DNA from: Emydura subglobosa
Lineage: Eukaryota; Chordata; Testudines; Chelidae
Reading direction: 5' to 3'
DNA length: 64,000 nt
Assembly: GCA_007922225.1 (NCBI GenBank)
Contig: ML679962.1
Span: forward strand, 28,937,563 to 29,001,562
The notes below the pieces were generated by a model. The model did no database searches, had not been told where the DNA came from, and saw nothing but the letters and a program-made list of their open reading frames with translations. Made by a program: the position numbers and the translations under genes. This document shows positions 24,505 through 37,110 of this stretch, piece by piece (within the stretch, counting starts at the first letter, position 1; every line of letters starts with the position of its first letter).

Positions 24505-24691
24505 AAACTCGACATATTGCATGAAGGTGTCAATGTCCTTGACTGTGGCTGAGAATGAATCTGGGCTTTGCTACAACAGCCAGATCCGATATTTGGAAAA
24601 ATCAGAAGTCACTAAAAGAAAAATAATCTCCTGCCCAGATATTGAGGATTATAAAACAGCAAATCAAGAACCAGATGTAGTATGGTACAAG
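24505..24691 (+). CDS. IL1RAPL2: IL1RAPL2 internal coding exon, end of Ig1 and start of Ig2
   Basis: This exon follows the previous one after an 18.7 kb intron. The acceptor is ...TTCTTGCAG (AG at 24503-24504) and the donor AAG|GTAACA begins at 24692; the donor lacks the usual G at +5. Phase is 2 in, 0 out: the first base A completes an Arg codon begun by AG at the end of the preceding exon. The translation reads [14 protein letters not shown], closing the first Ig domain, then [31 protein letters not shown] and EPDVVWYK, opening the second. NST and NES are N-glycosylation sequons. Cys at 24518-24520 should pair with the N-terminal DGC cysteine, as in the IL-1 receptor family; that pairing is inferred. 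The 187-bp length is not a multiple of three, so skipping this exon alone would shift the frame. Confidence 0.94.
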
Positions 24692-26441
24692 GTAACATGG
24701 CCATCGAATTAGCATTTCAGTGAATTTATACAATTACTTTCTTTGTTTTCAGTCTGACATTCAATTATGAACTTTTTGTGCATCAAGTGATGTGTGACTG
24801 CTCTGAAGGATCAGCCAAAGCCCAATAGTTCTGATGCATAAGATTTATCTATGTGGATGCAAAATTATCCAGCATAGCCACTGACCGACAGCAGCTCCAC
24901 ATTGGTGAAGCGTGCTCCCTACCAAGTCCCAAGCATAATTTTTCTGGGCCCAGTACAAACTTGTAAGACGGGCCTCCTCCCACACACATACTACAATCCC
25001 TCATTTCATACATCCAATCTCATGAGCCATGAACATTTTTTTCCTCATGGTAATGGTGGTTGCAGCCTGGGCCGGGCCCCCCAGGTAAGTGTACCTTCCC
25101 CCTCCCATGTGGGGGCCCTGTTCCCTACTGTAAGGAAATTTAAAAATCTGCTCTAACAACTGGAATACTAGATCATATGTTCCACAGCCTCCCTCACCCA
25201 CCTATGCCCACCACAGTTTCACTGCTGGAGGAACTCCGCCTTCTCTGAATATTGCAGTCAACCCAAATGGAGGCAATACTGTTTCACCTGGCATCAGCAC
25301 CACAATGTAGTGTGTGTGTGTGCTCTGTATAAATAATACATGTGGAGATGCTCTGAGTTTTGACTCGCCAGACACACAGTTGCCATGGCGTGTCAGAAAA
25401 TAACAATTAAAAAAAAAAAGCCGTCAGTCTATTTTTACAGGAATCTTGCATATTCCAGTTGTCCATATTCCACTGACAAAACATGTACTGTAACTCACTG
25501 TTAGTATGAAAGCCATAAAAGCTTCCCCCCACCCCTGCCATTATATGGGCAGATATGTTTAAAACTGTTTACATAGGAAATATTCATATTCAGTAAAATA
25601 TGACATTTTACAGAAAAGAAAGTGCCTGGGCATAAGTGTCTCATGTCCTACCCGTGTACCCGTTGAATCCCTAAAGGCTGAAGAATGCATTATCATAGTA
25701 TAAATTCGCATTGCAGAAATTGTCTGACAGACATAATCCTCAGCAGTCATGAAGCAGAGTTGATCTTAAAACACTCCAGGAGAATGAATGCAACAAAAGT
25801 GCAAACCAAAATCAGTGAGGTGGGGAAACATGCTGACCAAAAATGGGAACAGAACTTTCATTTCTTTTCTTTTTTCCCCCTCTCACATATACATGTTTTC
25901 TGCGTCCAACACATAGATTGTATAGCACCAGCTATCAGTCTGACAGCTGACTGGTGAGTTGTCACAATGATTAAATTGACCAGAACTGATCTTGCACTTT
26001 GAAGATAACAGTGCAGAAGCAAGATAATCAAAATGGACTTTGTCTGCTTTGCTCAGAAAAAGAGACATTACTGAAATAACCTACTCCGTATTCCTCCTTA
26101 GTCATACTTAATGATAAGTGTAATTTAATAAGTACGCTAACAATTGTAGATTAGATGGCAGGATCTTCACTTCTTAGATACCACATACATCATCTGTATC
26201 AGACCTAAAAAGTCAAAATGACTCAATCACTTGGAATTCCAGTCTTAATATTGTATTATGCATGATTTATGTAGGGCAGGTTATGCCTTGAAACCCATTT
26301 GTGGCAAAGGTTTTTGAAAAATATGCCAAAGAGAATTATGTATTAGCTGTAATAGACATTCACTTTTCTCACTCTAAAGAAAGGGTTAGGACCAGATACT
26401 AGAGAAGACGTGTGTCTGGTACATCCCTTTGATTTCAGAAT

Positions 26442-26570
26442 AGTATTATTACTATTTATTATTTGTACTGCGGTAGCACCTAGGAGCCCCAATCGTGGAC
26501 CGGTCTATTGTGCTAAGCATTGTACAAGCACATAACAAAAAGATAGCCCCTGCTCCAAAAAACTTACAGA
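26442..26570 (-). repeat. Dispersed SINE/LINE tail repeat, copy 2
   Basis: Reverse orientation of 1189-1301: TATTATTTGTACTGCGGTAG, CACCTAGGAGCCCC, TTGTACAAGCACATAACAAA and GCTCCAAAAAACTTACAGA. It is the best-preserved copy in the window. Confidence 0.8.
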
Positions 26571-29500
26571 ATTTAGTCCATAATCTCCACACACTCCGCA
26601 GCTCCACTGAAGTGGATTGAATTATGATGACTTACACCTGCTGAGGGTCTGACCCTAAGTTTCCAAAAAGGGTGTGTGATTTCAGATTTAGCTGGCCTGA
26701 TCCTTTCAATCTATCTCTAACGTCTCTCATGGGTTCACCATGGATGTATAGACACATAGTGCACAGTGTCAATCACTTTATCAATGATTAAGATCCTGGT
26801 GAGGCAAAGGGACTTTCAGCACTCAAACACTTTAGTGTGCCAAATGCTTTGGCCATACCCAGGATACTCCTGGACAGTGGAAGTTTTACAAAATATGAAG
26901 ATGATAGTCAAAAGAGGCCAACATGGCCCCCAGGAGTCTTCTCCTTCCCTTTGGTTAAGTAGAGTCCAGCTCCCACCCGAAAACCCTGTGATCATGATAG
27001 AACCTGCCGTTGACTATTCTCCCTTGAAGGTCAGGGAATTTGTGCTTGTGGCCACTAATCTACTATGAAACAATGGATCCAATGCTACAAACCTGCCCGG
27101 AACAGACTTCTCAGTCACTTCTGTAGGAGGCCTACATGTGGAAAGATTACAGAATCTGGTCCAATAATGGCATGAAGCTGCATGAAACCTAATACAATTT
27201 GAGCATGTCCTTAAGAGAATTAAGCACGACTTTATTTCTACACCCAAACTCTCTAGGAAATATACTTACACTGCAGTTAAGAATAATAGTTTTGATAGCA
27301 AGTTTCATTTATAGCAGAAATTATACTGATGAAATGCCTGTTTTAAAGACTTACACTATTAATGTCAATATTACTGTTTTCACAGTGCCATCAGGCCTAA
27401 AGAACTATTTTGACAACACAAATTAAGGATTTTTTTTAGATAAATGCAGGTGTCAAGGCATGATTGAATGAACAAGTCTTAAGAATAGAAGTAGTCTCAT
27501 GAAAACTAAACTGGAGAAGAAAAAAAGATGTATCTAAAAAGAAGAGCCCTAAACCCTTCTTTCCCCCTCCCCACCACCACTTTGCTATTACTGTATTGAA
27601 GGAACAGCTATGAAAATAATTAGAATGACAGGTGAAGGACAGGTAGTAGTTATAATAGTCTACAGAAATAGAGTTGTTGAGGTGCTGCCACTTAAAAATT
27701 TCAAGGAAGAAGAGAGAAGCACAGTAATGACCAGCCTAGTTACTCAAGTGACTGTGAGCACCAAAGACTCATAAGAGAAATGTGCAAATAAAGGAAAGAG
27801 TTAAAACTACCCTTTTGAGACAGACACTGGTGAAAAAATAGAAAAAAAATATGACCTGATTAAATAAGAAATAATCATACACTCAAGGACTGATTATTAA
27901 AGGGAGTTAACATCTCTCTGACAGGGAGATCTAGTTTAATTTCTTCCAAAATGTGAAGACTACTTTTTGTAGGGGATTTTTTTTTTTGTTTAAAATACAC
28001 ATTTTTGTGATTTCCTACTTTCCGCCGTTCTGCTCTTGTGTCAGTTCTATACAATGAACCAATCCATGTAAACTGAATCTGGGCAGACTAAAAGCCAGAA
28101 CTTTCCATTTACATTGCCATTAGAAATGCCGGGTACTCGAAATAATGTAAATTAGCTAAAATCTGGGGGAGTTGTAAATTATTTTTAAATAGAAAATGTT
28201 TTGAAGTAGACAGGAGAGAAACAGTATTGAATAATTAACAAGTTAGTGTTACAAACCTCTCTGCTCAGTACAATTCTGAATAGACAACCGTGATAGATAC
28301 AAGCATTGTTTCTTCTACATCATTAATCACTACAGTAGTAATGATGTGACCCTCTTTATGACAAATTCATAATATGTGAAGCAACGTGCTGTGAGAGAAA
28401 AGTGATTTATTTGTCTTGTTTGCTCTGATATTTTTTAAAAAACCACCAAAAATGTTATGGTAGGAGCTATTATGAGACATGGGACTTTTACTACTGCATT
28501 ACAGAAGAGATGCAAATCAGTTACCTACTTAAATACACTTACTGGTGCATTCTGGGAATTTTAGTCCTTTTTAATTACAGCTGAAAAGACCTAGATCGTG
28601 TTCTTTGGACCAGGTTCATATTCAGTCATGCAGAGGCAGAGAGTCTGTTCAAAGTTGGAGCGCCTATAAATGGAGCTAAAAATCTAAGTAACTCAGAAAG
28701 GTATATATGTAAAAATGCACTTTCTTTCAACAGATCTGTTCTCTGCATGCAGATAGGGAGCTGGATTCAGTTCCTTTTCCTGCATTAACTAAATTCCAAG
28801 AGCAAGGCTGAATTTCACTGTAACTCATGTCTGGGCAATCAAATGGAGACCATTGAGTTTCACTAGTGTCATTCATGGATGCAACGGGGTTGTGCAGATG
28901 TCACTATGAGTAAAATTTGGATAGAACAACAGGACTGTACAGGATCTGTCCTCTTAAGGGTAAAATTTGCTCCTCAGTCTTTGCTACTAATGATGCCTGA
29001 GAAGGAGAGGACCTATCTTGAGTTTCAGAATCTAGGGTGAGTTTGCTGGGCTGGAAGTTAGATAGCCCATCTTTTTCCCGGTATATTGATAACATTTTAT
29101 TTGACAATTGAGACACGTGAAACATGGAACTTTCATGATTTCTCATGGGGAATAGACACCCCCAATGTCACTCTGTTCTGTGTTAACTGTATTCTATTAT
29201 TAATGTCCAAGTCAGAGCCAAAAAATAACACAACTTGATTCAGATTTTAGCCCAGATCCTGGGCTGTCCTGCACCTGCTTTTTGCCACACAATTGACCCA
29301 ACATGCCCTAAAGCTGGTATAGATGCCCACCAAAGTGCAGGGAGTTTGTTCAGTATCATAGAGTTGGTATAATGGCTCCTATTTAATTCCATCTCCCTGC
29401 AGTTGGTGTAAAGCTCACAACCCTGGTTTTAGTCCTATTGTAACCTTCCAAATATTTACAAAAATGATAGGTTTGACACATTACAATGCAAACAAAGCAT

Positions 29501-29574
29501 TTGAAACAAACTCCCAAGGTTCTTATCTGGCCCTCATCACTGTAATATATGAACACCTACTAATCATTAATGGG

Positions 29575-29755
29575 TTTTATTCTCCCAATAGTCCTGTGAG
29601 ATGGGAGATACTGTGCCCATTTTAGAGCTGGGGTACCGAGGCAGAGGGTTGATTAAGTGACTTGCCCAGTCTCTCAGGATATCTGGGCCTGAGCCAGGGA
29701 TTGAATCCAGGTCTCATGAGTCCTGCTCTGGTGTCCACTAGACCATCCTTCTACC
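29575..29755 (-). repeat. MIR-like tRNA-derived SINE, antisense
   Basis: Reads in antisense order: CCCATTTTAGAGCTGGGGTA, GATTAAGTGACTTGCCCAGT, GGGATTGAATCCAGGTCTCA and GGTGTCCACTAGACCATCCT. These match the MIR/CORE-SINE layout, with the tRNA-related head at the right. GATTGAATCC corresponds to an inverted B-box-like region. Confidence 0.8.
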
Positions 29756-30365
29756 TAGTCAGGAACTGCCTGGAGTTTTTGTGCAACTGTAACGTTACGA
29801 GCCACATGAATTTTTTCTTCAAATTTTCTTCTGGGTTTTTTTTGGGGGGATGGGCGTGGGGGGAGGGGTATGTTTACATTAAGACTTGTGTTAAGATTCA
29901 GCCTGGCGCCAGATTTCATGAGAGATATATACACACACCAACAAGGGTGTATATTTAGGGAAATACTGATGTATCCTTAATTAAAACAATGGTTTATGAT
30001 GAAAAAGTGGAGATTTTTTTTTCTCTTTGGCCCTGGGGAGATGATGTCTAACACACTGAACATGCAGTACAATGAGAGTTAATTACTGTAGCTTGTTATA
30101 TATACATCTGTTAAATTTTAAACAAAAGAGACTTCACCTAAACCCCAGTTTTTCAAGCAGTGAATATTCAAATCTCCATGCTGTCTGGAATTCGTATCTG
30201 CTCCCATATCTGATACCCATACTGAAAACTAAATGGATTTTATTTAATGAAACTTCAGTTTTGTAAAGGTGTTTCCACTGAGATCTGTGTGAAGTAGGGG
30301 TTTACTGACATAGGATGCTTTACCATATCAGCTCGTTAATTTTGGCAACTAATTTTTCTGTGCAG

Positions 30366-30519
30366 GAATGTAAGCCAAAAATGTGGAGAAGCGTTGTAAT
30401 TCAGAAAGGAAATACTCTTTTAATACAAGAAGTCCAGGAAGAAGATGGAGGAAATTATACCTGTGAACTAAAGTTTGAAGGCAAGCTAATACGAAGAACA
30501 ACTCAGTTAAAGGTGACAG
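30366..30519 (+). CDS. IL1RAPL2: IL1RAPL2 internal coding exon, remainder of Ig2
   Basis: The acceptor is TTTCTGTGCAG (AG at 30364-30365) and the donor is CAG|GTAAGA from 30520, a strong consensus. Phase is 0 in, 1 out. The translation starts ECKPKMWRS and contains VIQKGNTLLIQEVQEEDG, the Ig motif GNYTCELK and RRTTQLKVT, which closes the second Ig domain. NYT is an N-glycosylation sequon. The second domain's tryptophan is in the preceding exon (VVWYK) and its C-terminal cysteine is here (YTC). The next exon should begin with the last two bases of a split codon and encode the linker to Ig3; I could not find it in the remaining 33 kb. Reading through this donor gives a stop at 30537-30539 after six extra residues. 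Confidence 0.94.
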
Positions 30520-30690
30520 GTAAGAAACTTCTTGTATAACATGGGTTCTAAAATGAAGGAAAGATGGCTTCACACAGCAACTGGTAGAACCTAAGCAACC
30601 TCAAATTTGGGGAAATTCAGATTAGTCTCCAGGTGAAACATCCATATGTTGTGTACAGATCAAAAGGCACAACAGAGCCAAAACAATAAC

Positions 30691-30764
30691 CCAGATCCAG
30701 GCACCCCAGAACTTCGGAGGAGTTCAGGCCCAGATCTGGACTTTGTGACTTGAGCCCATCTCTA
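30691..30764. repeat. Unnamed dispersed repeat, copy A
   Basis: GAGTTCAGGCCCAGATCTGG ... GACTTGAGCCCATCTCTA aligns with 32149-32197 in the same orientation, and the sequence is familiar as a dispersed repeat in turtles. Class unknown. Confidence 0.5.
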
Positions 30765-31288
30765 ATGTTGAATAGGAGGAATATTGGCTGCAAGTGTAAA
30801 TCAAATAATTAGCAGTGATTAATATATTGCCCCAGAGAAAAAGACACAGTGGAAAGAGTCAGCATGAGTAACTGCTTCATGGTTCCAAGTACACAATTGT
30901 TCCACATCTTTTATCTTCTGATTCATTTCTGGTAATCAAATACTCTCTTGTAGGTCTGGCCTTCAGGGAGGCCTTCAGGACACCTATCCCAAGAATAAAA
31001 TTAAAAAGCAATATTATAATAAAAAGTTTTCACTAAGTAGTTTTCATTTATTCTGGTGTGTGGGTGTGGGAGTGTGTTTCTCAAGAGAGATAGTAAGGAT
31101 AGGAATGAAAGAATAGGACAGCATTATATACCCATTCGTTCCTGATGCCTTTCCATGTCCCTTTTCAGATAATGTATCTGTAATTATTATTTTGCCATCA
31201 GCAAGCATCTGAAATCATTGTTTTCTCTCAGTTCTTCACAAAATACCCTTTGAGAAAATGTTTAGCAATATATAGAGAGCCAGATTCA

Positions 31289-31352
31289 GTCCTGGTGTAA
31301 ATAATGGCAAAATCAGTAGTACTGCACCTGCTTACACCAGGACCAAAGTTCA
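31289..31352. repeat. Palindromic dispersed repeat
   Basis: TCCTGGTGTAA and TTACACCAGGA are perfect 11-bp inverted arms around a diverged centre. It belongs to the family with copies at 46237, 53441 and 54164. Confidence 0.8.
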
Positions 31353-32130
31353 TATGCTATTTTTAATGTGCGTTCAAAATACCATTGTTCTGATTATTAC
31401 TTTACGAAGATACTATGATGTATACATATTAATTTGCCATTAGTTATCATTGCCCCTTATTTGAAATGAGCCTTTTCCACTGGATATCAAAATCATATAG
31501 TACATGATTATTTGTAGTCTGCTTTTGACCATGGATAGATCTCTGTACCATCATCAGTCTGACCAACCTAAATCAAAAGCTATCAAATGAACCCACATGA
31601 CCTTCCTTGGAAGCAGTTGCTATACCAGGTAGCATGCTGGTCTTCAGTCAGAATACTAACTACATTTGACTAATAAAGGTGAATACATTTGTATCAATTC
31701 CACATGGTGGATGTTCTTTAGCTTACAGATTTCTCTGTCTCTCCGTCCTCTCTAGCACCTGCAAGACCTTGTTAGCTGTTCATTATCAGCACACTATACA
31801 GTATGTTCAGTACTTTAGATTTTAATTTATTTGCCCTGAACTTCTTGTAATATTTGCTCATATTATTTGTTCTGTTAAAGGGGCTTATGGCCTCAAGTAT
31901 TAAAAATGTAAGTAAGGGATATAACACCATTCTTCTTTGTAGAACGCTTGAGGACCAAGGGATTTTTATCCTTGCAATTTGATGTGCAATTTGTATATTC
32001 TCCTCAATTTACAACAAGCAACCCATTATTCCTTAATAATGTATGTAATCAGCATTGTGAACATAGCAGCAAAACAAAAGTGATCTCAATTTACATGAAT
32101 TTATAAATAGGTACAGGCTTTACCTAATTT

Positions 32131-32197
32131 CAAACCCTACTTTTAAGTGGGGTTTGAGACCCAGATCAGAATTTTTTGGCTCAGGTCCGCCTCTATA
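32131..32197. repeat. Unnamed dispersed repeat, copy B
   Basis: GGGGTTTGAGACCCAGATCA ... GGCTCAGGTCCGCCTCTATA parallels copy A at 30691-30764. Confidence 0.45.
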
Positions 32198-33147
32198 GAA
32201 TATTATATTTGAAATGCACTGCCAAAGTTTTATGAATGACAACCTGTGTAGACGAATAATAGTGATGACTTGAATTCAACACATGTAATCAGTTATACCC
32301 AAAGATGTAATGGTTTGGTGCAGCACAAAAGCTCATTTCTTCTGTTTTCAGTCCATGATTTTATGTGTAAGTAGCTTTGAGATATTGTGATATGTTCTGA
32401 TGTTATGTATCAGTTTATAGAAAAACCTTTCAACAATATAACAGTGGTTTATCTGTCTGTGCCCATGACTGCACTGTAAAGTGGGGATTCTACAGGCAGA
32501 GAAAACCAAAGCTGGGAGTAGATGCATGGTACGCAGTAACTGGAAGATAATGTGTGGCTATATGTGTTGTCCCCGGAGATATGAAGAAAAATACATGTAT
32601 TAGTATAGTGAATGGCAAACATTCTGAAAGTTTTCTTCCTCTTTGACTAATTCAGGTATAGGTTAATTTATATTGCATCTCCCATTGCATATACTTTGGA
32701 GTGGATACAAAAATCAAATAAAAACCTTACTAATGGTTAAGTAATGTGGCTACTAACACTTGATTTTTCCCCCCCACCATCTGAAGTTGAATACTACAGA
32801 TTAAAGAAGCGACTAAACAGATATAGATTTCATTGCGTTTTATAAAACAATATTTATTATGTTTTCTGATATATATATATATATGTAGCATGCTGAGGTT
32901 ATTGCTGCACAAAAGATCTGACAGTCTCCCAACAGCCTCGCATGTATGTCAAAGAGAAAGTGTGATAAGAGGGAATGCCTTCAGTTTACTAAAGAACCCT
33001 TTTTTGAGGCTGACTAATTACCTATTACACCCACTCCTTGGTTCTCCCTCAAAAGAATGGGTGACAATGTTCTGAAGCAAATGTTGTCCACGCTGTCAGA
33101 TCCCATAGATGTCAACAATTTGTGTTTGGCTGTATCCAAGCCTGTTA

Positions 33148-33305
33148 GACTCATAGACTGTAAGGTCAGGAGGGACCATTATGATCATCTAGTCTGACCT
33201 CCTGCACAATGCAGGCCACAGAACTTCACCCATCCACTCCTGTAATAGACCCCTAACCTAAGACTGAGTTATTGAAGTCCTCAAATCATGGTTTAAAGAT
33301 CCAGT
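33148..33305 (-). mobile_element. CR1 3' end fragment, antisense
   Basis: ACTCATAGACTGTAAGGTCA, GATCATCTAGTCTGACCTCC, TGCACAATGCAGGCCACAGA and GAGTTATTGAAGTCCTCAAA in order match a common sauropsid CR1 3' end in reverse orientation. Confidence 0.8.
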
Positions 33306-33489
33306 CAGATATCTGTGAACAACACCTAAGCTTTGGCCATCACTAGTGAGAAGACCATCATCCAAAGATATCAGAACTATGTCCTACCCAGGTCTGGATC
33401 CACACTGAGAAGAATCAGGTAATTGCTGATCAGCCGTTACCTTCTGGATGTTCTCCCCCAAAACAGGAAGATCAGTAGAGGATGGAAAC

Positions 33490-34560
33490 TGGTCATGTTT
33501 ATGTCAACAGGTTTTTTTCTCTATGAAGACCTAACCACTACTTCTTGTAGGTGACTTGGCCTGATACCTTCAAAGAGGGAGGCATTAACAATCTAATAAT
33601 GGAGTCCAGAACTCCCTTCTGTTTTTTTCACTGACCATAAGGGACAAGAATCCATTTTGCAGGTAGTTCTCTTAAGGCCATGCAGTAAATCTAAAATTTC
33701 CTTCAGCAAAACCAGGAAAAACTCATCCAAAAAGGACTCTGCGTTTGCTGCCTGTTGGACTGACACTATATTAGTGGAACATGACAGACTGTCACAGATC
33801 TGGGCAATCTTATCTGCTGAGTTAATGGAAACCTCTTCACAATAGCAAATAGTCAACTCTCCCTTTGAAAAAAGGCCATCTGGCTCAGGTCAGGGTACTC
33901 TTCTCCCACAGTCCCTCTGACCTTGTGGCACGTTCTCTGATCCTGACTTCACAAATGTTGTGGTGAAGGACAAGAATAACTTCCAGTAAATCCTGGGTAT
34001 AGAAACATAAGAAAATGGCTTCAATCAACCTGAGAACATGTCTTTTGCTACCAATGCCTTCTTCCCGACCACTTCACCTGTTCTGAAGGCCGTCTGCAAT
34101 CAACAATGACCTTTAAGAGACAGGGGCATTTAGAAACAGGTTGCTGCTGGCTGTAGTAGTCCTCCCACCGGTTGATGCAGTGGGCGGCATTATCCCATTT
34201 CCTGGAAGTGAATTCTGCAATCCAGCTGAGTTGCCATCAGAACAGATTTACCATGTCATGAGGAGTGAGAACAGAATCTGAGCTCAGACTGACAGACTGC
34301 TGCTGTATGTAAGTTACAGTTAGTAAATATGGCTGAAGGCTAACTGGAAAAGCAATAGCTGTTAGAAACAAAGCCCTAATAGAATTGTAACAGCTGGTGT
34401 AAGCTGCAGATGTGGAGACAGAAATCTTTTCTACTGCTTTCAAATGCTTTTTTCTTCTGCAGGGTTTTGCTAATGCTGATGCCACTGCTGCTGCTTCTCA
34501 ACATGCTTAACTGGCATTTGGAAATCCCAAGCTTTTCTGACAACACGGATTCAGAGCTTC
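33490..34560 (-). mobile_element. Antisense LINE remnant, probably L2-like ORF2
   Basis: On the reverse strand, a frame at 33593-33856 contains LLHGLKRTTCKMDSCPLW, resembling the KPTTC-LDP-P-WL motif just upstream of the reverse transcriptase domain in L2-clade LINEs. A second frame at 34237-34485 contains CRRKKHLKAVEK followed by a YTSCYNSIRALFLTA-like stretch, which fits the preceding basic linker between endonuclease and reverse transcriptase. The order on the minus strand is therefore correct for one LINE. There are many stops, so the copy is dead. It directly adjoins the CR1 fragment to its left. Confidence 0.5.
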
Positions 34561-35980
34561 AAGACTCTGATGGCCTTACCTAGAGGCCATGGTAATCTGA
34601 AATTCTGCATTAGAGTAAAGGATTAGCCTGACACTGAAATAAGCAACACCTGGGCTCCCTTAAGCAAGGAGCGCTGTACTGCTGCACAGAGAGAAGACGC
34701 TTGACTTAGATTCTGTTATCCTTTACAGCATTCACTAAAGTAGACAACATTTCAAACTGCAGATGAGCAGATGTATTTATTTTAATTCACATCTTCCTGT
34801 GTATAGCCATGGACATTTCTATGACAGACAGGCAGGCAGGATGCAGAGTGCAGAGCTAGTTTGGTGGTGAATTAGTGTTGGGTATTCCAACCCCAGAAGG
34901 CAGTATACCCTGGATGCCACATTTGATGTAGTAATGCCCACTTTACATTGGTTATTCAGAGTCAGTACTGAGAATGAAAAAAAGAAGCAGGCGGCCCTTC
35001 CTGTGAATAGGTTAAGAGCTGGGTACTTAAAAGTTTAACGCTATCCAGAAGTTCAAAGAGCCTTGCTTTATGAAAATGTATTCAAACCTCTTTATTCTAG
35101 AAATTGCACTAGTAGTCTTCTGAAAACAGATATTGCTGAGATTTCTGATCTCCCTTGTGTTGCCCTGCTTGGAAATAGTAAAAGAATATTGCACTATTTC
35201 AGGTTGCTAAACTTAACAAGCAGGTGGCCACAGTCTGTGTTAGCAGCGGCTTCCAAATAATCTTCATGAACAGCTCCCAGTAGGGGGCATTTTAAGAATC
35301 CATCTGGGAAGTGATCAAGGCATAGATAACTGTGACAAGTGAAAGCTAAACAGCTGCAGCTTATTGGCCAGAAGAAAACAAGAAGAGGCATTTTGTGTCT
35401 CAGCTAACATCTGGGAAGTGAACATCAGCAATGGAACCAACAAGATCATCTGATTGTGGCCCATGGAGAACCAATGGTAGGGACACCTAGAGTTGTGGGT
35501 GAGGGATGTGGTTTATCTAAACTGAACTGGGTCATCCATGCATAATAAAAATATCAGTTTTTCTTGGAGGCTGGTTGGTATTTTATCTTAGATTTCAAGT
35601 TCTCAGGGCAATATCCTTGTCTCTATATGTGTTTGTGTTAGACATGAGCACAGCAAGGACCTTATCTTTATATGTATTTTCCTTAGAACTGAATACAAAA
35701 CTGTTTCCCTGTCCCATTAAAATTTTCAGGATTTCAAAATGTTTTCACTATTCTGAGGTGGGCCTCTATGATGACTAGGGTGTATGTGTTGAGACTGTTG
35801 TTCTGGAGTGCATCAGCGCTAATAGCCTTTTCTTTTCTTTCTCTGGTTTTGACCCGAAATTCTATCCTGGACCTGAGAAACCTTCCCATTGAAGGTTTAG
35901 TTGCAACCGGTCCCTTCTTGTGATCAGTTTCAATTTTGATGAATCACCATTTTCCAAAAAAAGAATCCCAATTCTTTCTG

Positions 35981-36055
35981 GCTTTGCATAGTACCTAGCA
36001 CAATGGATCTCTGGTCCTGACTGGGCCTCTTGATGCTACTGTAATAAAAATATGA
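35981..36055 (+). repeat. Dispersed SINE/LINE tail repeat, copy 3 (partial)
   Basis: GCATAGTACCTAGCACAATG, CTGGTCCTGACTGGGCCTCT and GATGCTACTGTAATA correspond to the 3' half of 1189-1301. Confidence 0.65.
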
Positions 36056-36889
36056 AATAACTATAGTATTCATATGCAGATGTAGTGTGGGCATCCAAAA
36101 TGGTAGAAACTGAGATCAGAATAACTAAAAACAGAGTGGGTACCAGGAAGGAAAGATCCTATATCACAGAAAAGATCGGCAAAAGAGCCAGTAACAGTAT
36201 TTTAATTTCAAATGTGCATTAAGAAAGGGTAATCAGGGTACAGAGGCTACTGCAGCAACAATATTTAAGATGTGATTGCATGAAGAACCGCAGAGCTGCA
36301 TTAAATGTGAACAAAAGAGAAAAAACACATGGGCAAGTGTAGACTGGGCAAAGAGATTTGGCAAAGATTAACAGTGACAACTATGTATTTGTTGTTTATC
36401 TAGTGGTATTTATTTTATGTAGTATTAGCCCTGTGGCACTTTCAATTAGGGAGCAAAGCCTGATGTTCTTCCTCAGTTACATTCAGTCCTTATTCAGGCA
36501 AACTTCCACTGAAGGCATCAGAGTCAATGGAATTGTTGATGGTAACTGAGTGCGCCTGAGTCAATACTAAGGACCCTGCCACAGGTATGGAAGGACAAGG
36601 GGAAAAAGTGAAAAAAGCCCCACCTTCACCCACACTTCCTGTCCCACTGCATTCCCTCAGCTCAGGGGAGCACAGGAATTGCTCCTTCTTACTTCTCCGA
36701 GCCCAGACTCAAGGTCTGGGAGTGGGTAGCCCATTTAGGGCTAATATGGGTGTTCTTACTCCCCTATTACTTCCTTATGCATAACTCAAGTCATAAACCA
36801 GCCATACAAAATCACCCACTACAAGATATTCGTAAGGAAAAGGCTCTGGAGTAATGGCGGACAGAAGCTTAAAGCCATCAGTGCAATGT

Positions 36890-37110
36890 CTGGCTGCAGT
36901 TAAGAAAGCAAAAGGAATCTAGGATGTATTAATAGAAAAATAGAGCACAAATCAAAATAGGTCATAAGGGCATTGCAGAAAGGGCTAGTGAGACCAGACC
37001 TGGAGCACTGCACACAGTTTATGGGCGTCATCTTATTTGAAGGGTACTGACAGATTGGCAAAGTTATAGGAGAAGGCAGTTAGGATGATAAAATGTCAGA
37101 GGTTTTAGCT
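36890..37110 (+). mobile_element. CR1-like LINE fragment, diverged
   Basis: GGGCTAGTGAGACCAGACCT and GGAGCACTGCACACAGTTT correspond to the codons for the [10 protein letters not shown] motif preserved at 16200-16250. Earlier sequence (AAGAAAGCAAAAGGAATCTA) fits the preceding region. No open frame remains. Confidence 0.6.

Larger units (their letters stand above)
24692..30365 (+). other. IL1RAPL2: IL1RAPL2 intron between the Ig1/Ig2 and Ig2 exons
   Basis: Complete 5,674-bp intron with GT...AG ends. Recognised content is a SINE/LINE tail repeat on the minus strand (26442-26570) and a MIR-like SINE on the minus strand (29575-29755). I see nothing specific in 24700-26440, 26575-29570 or 29760-30340. 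Confidence 0.9.
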
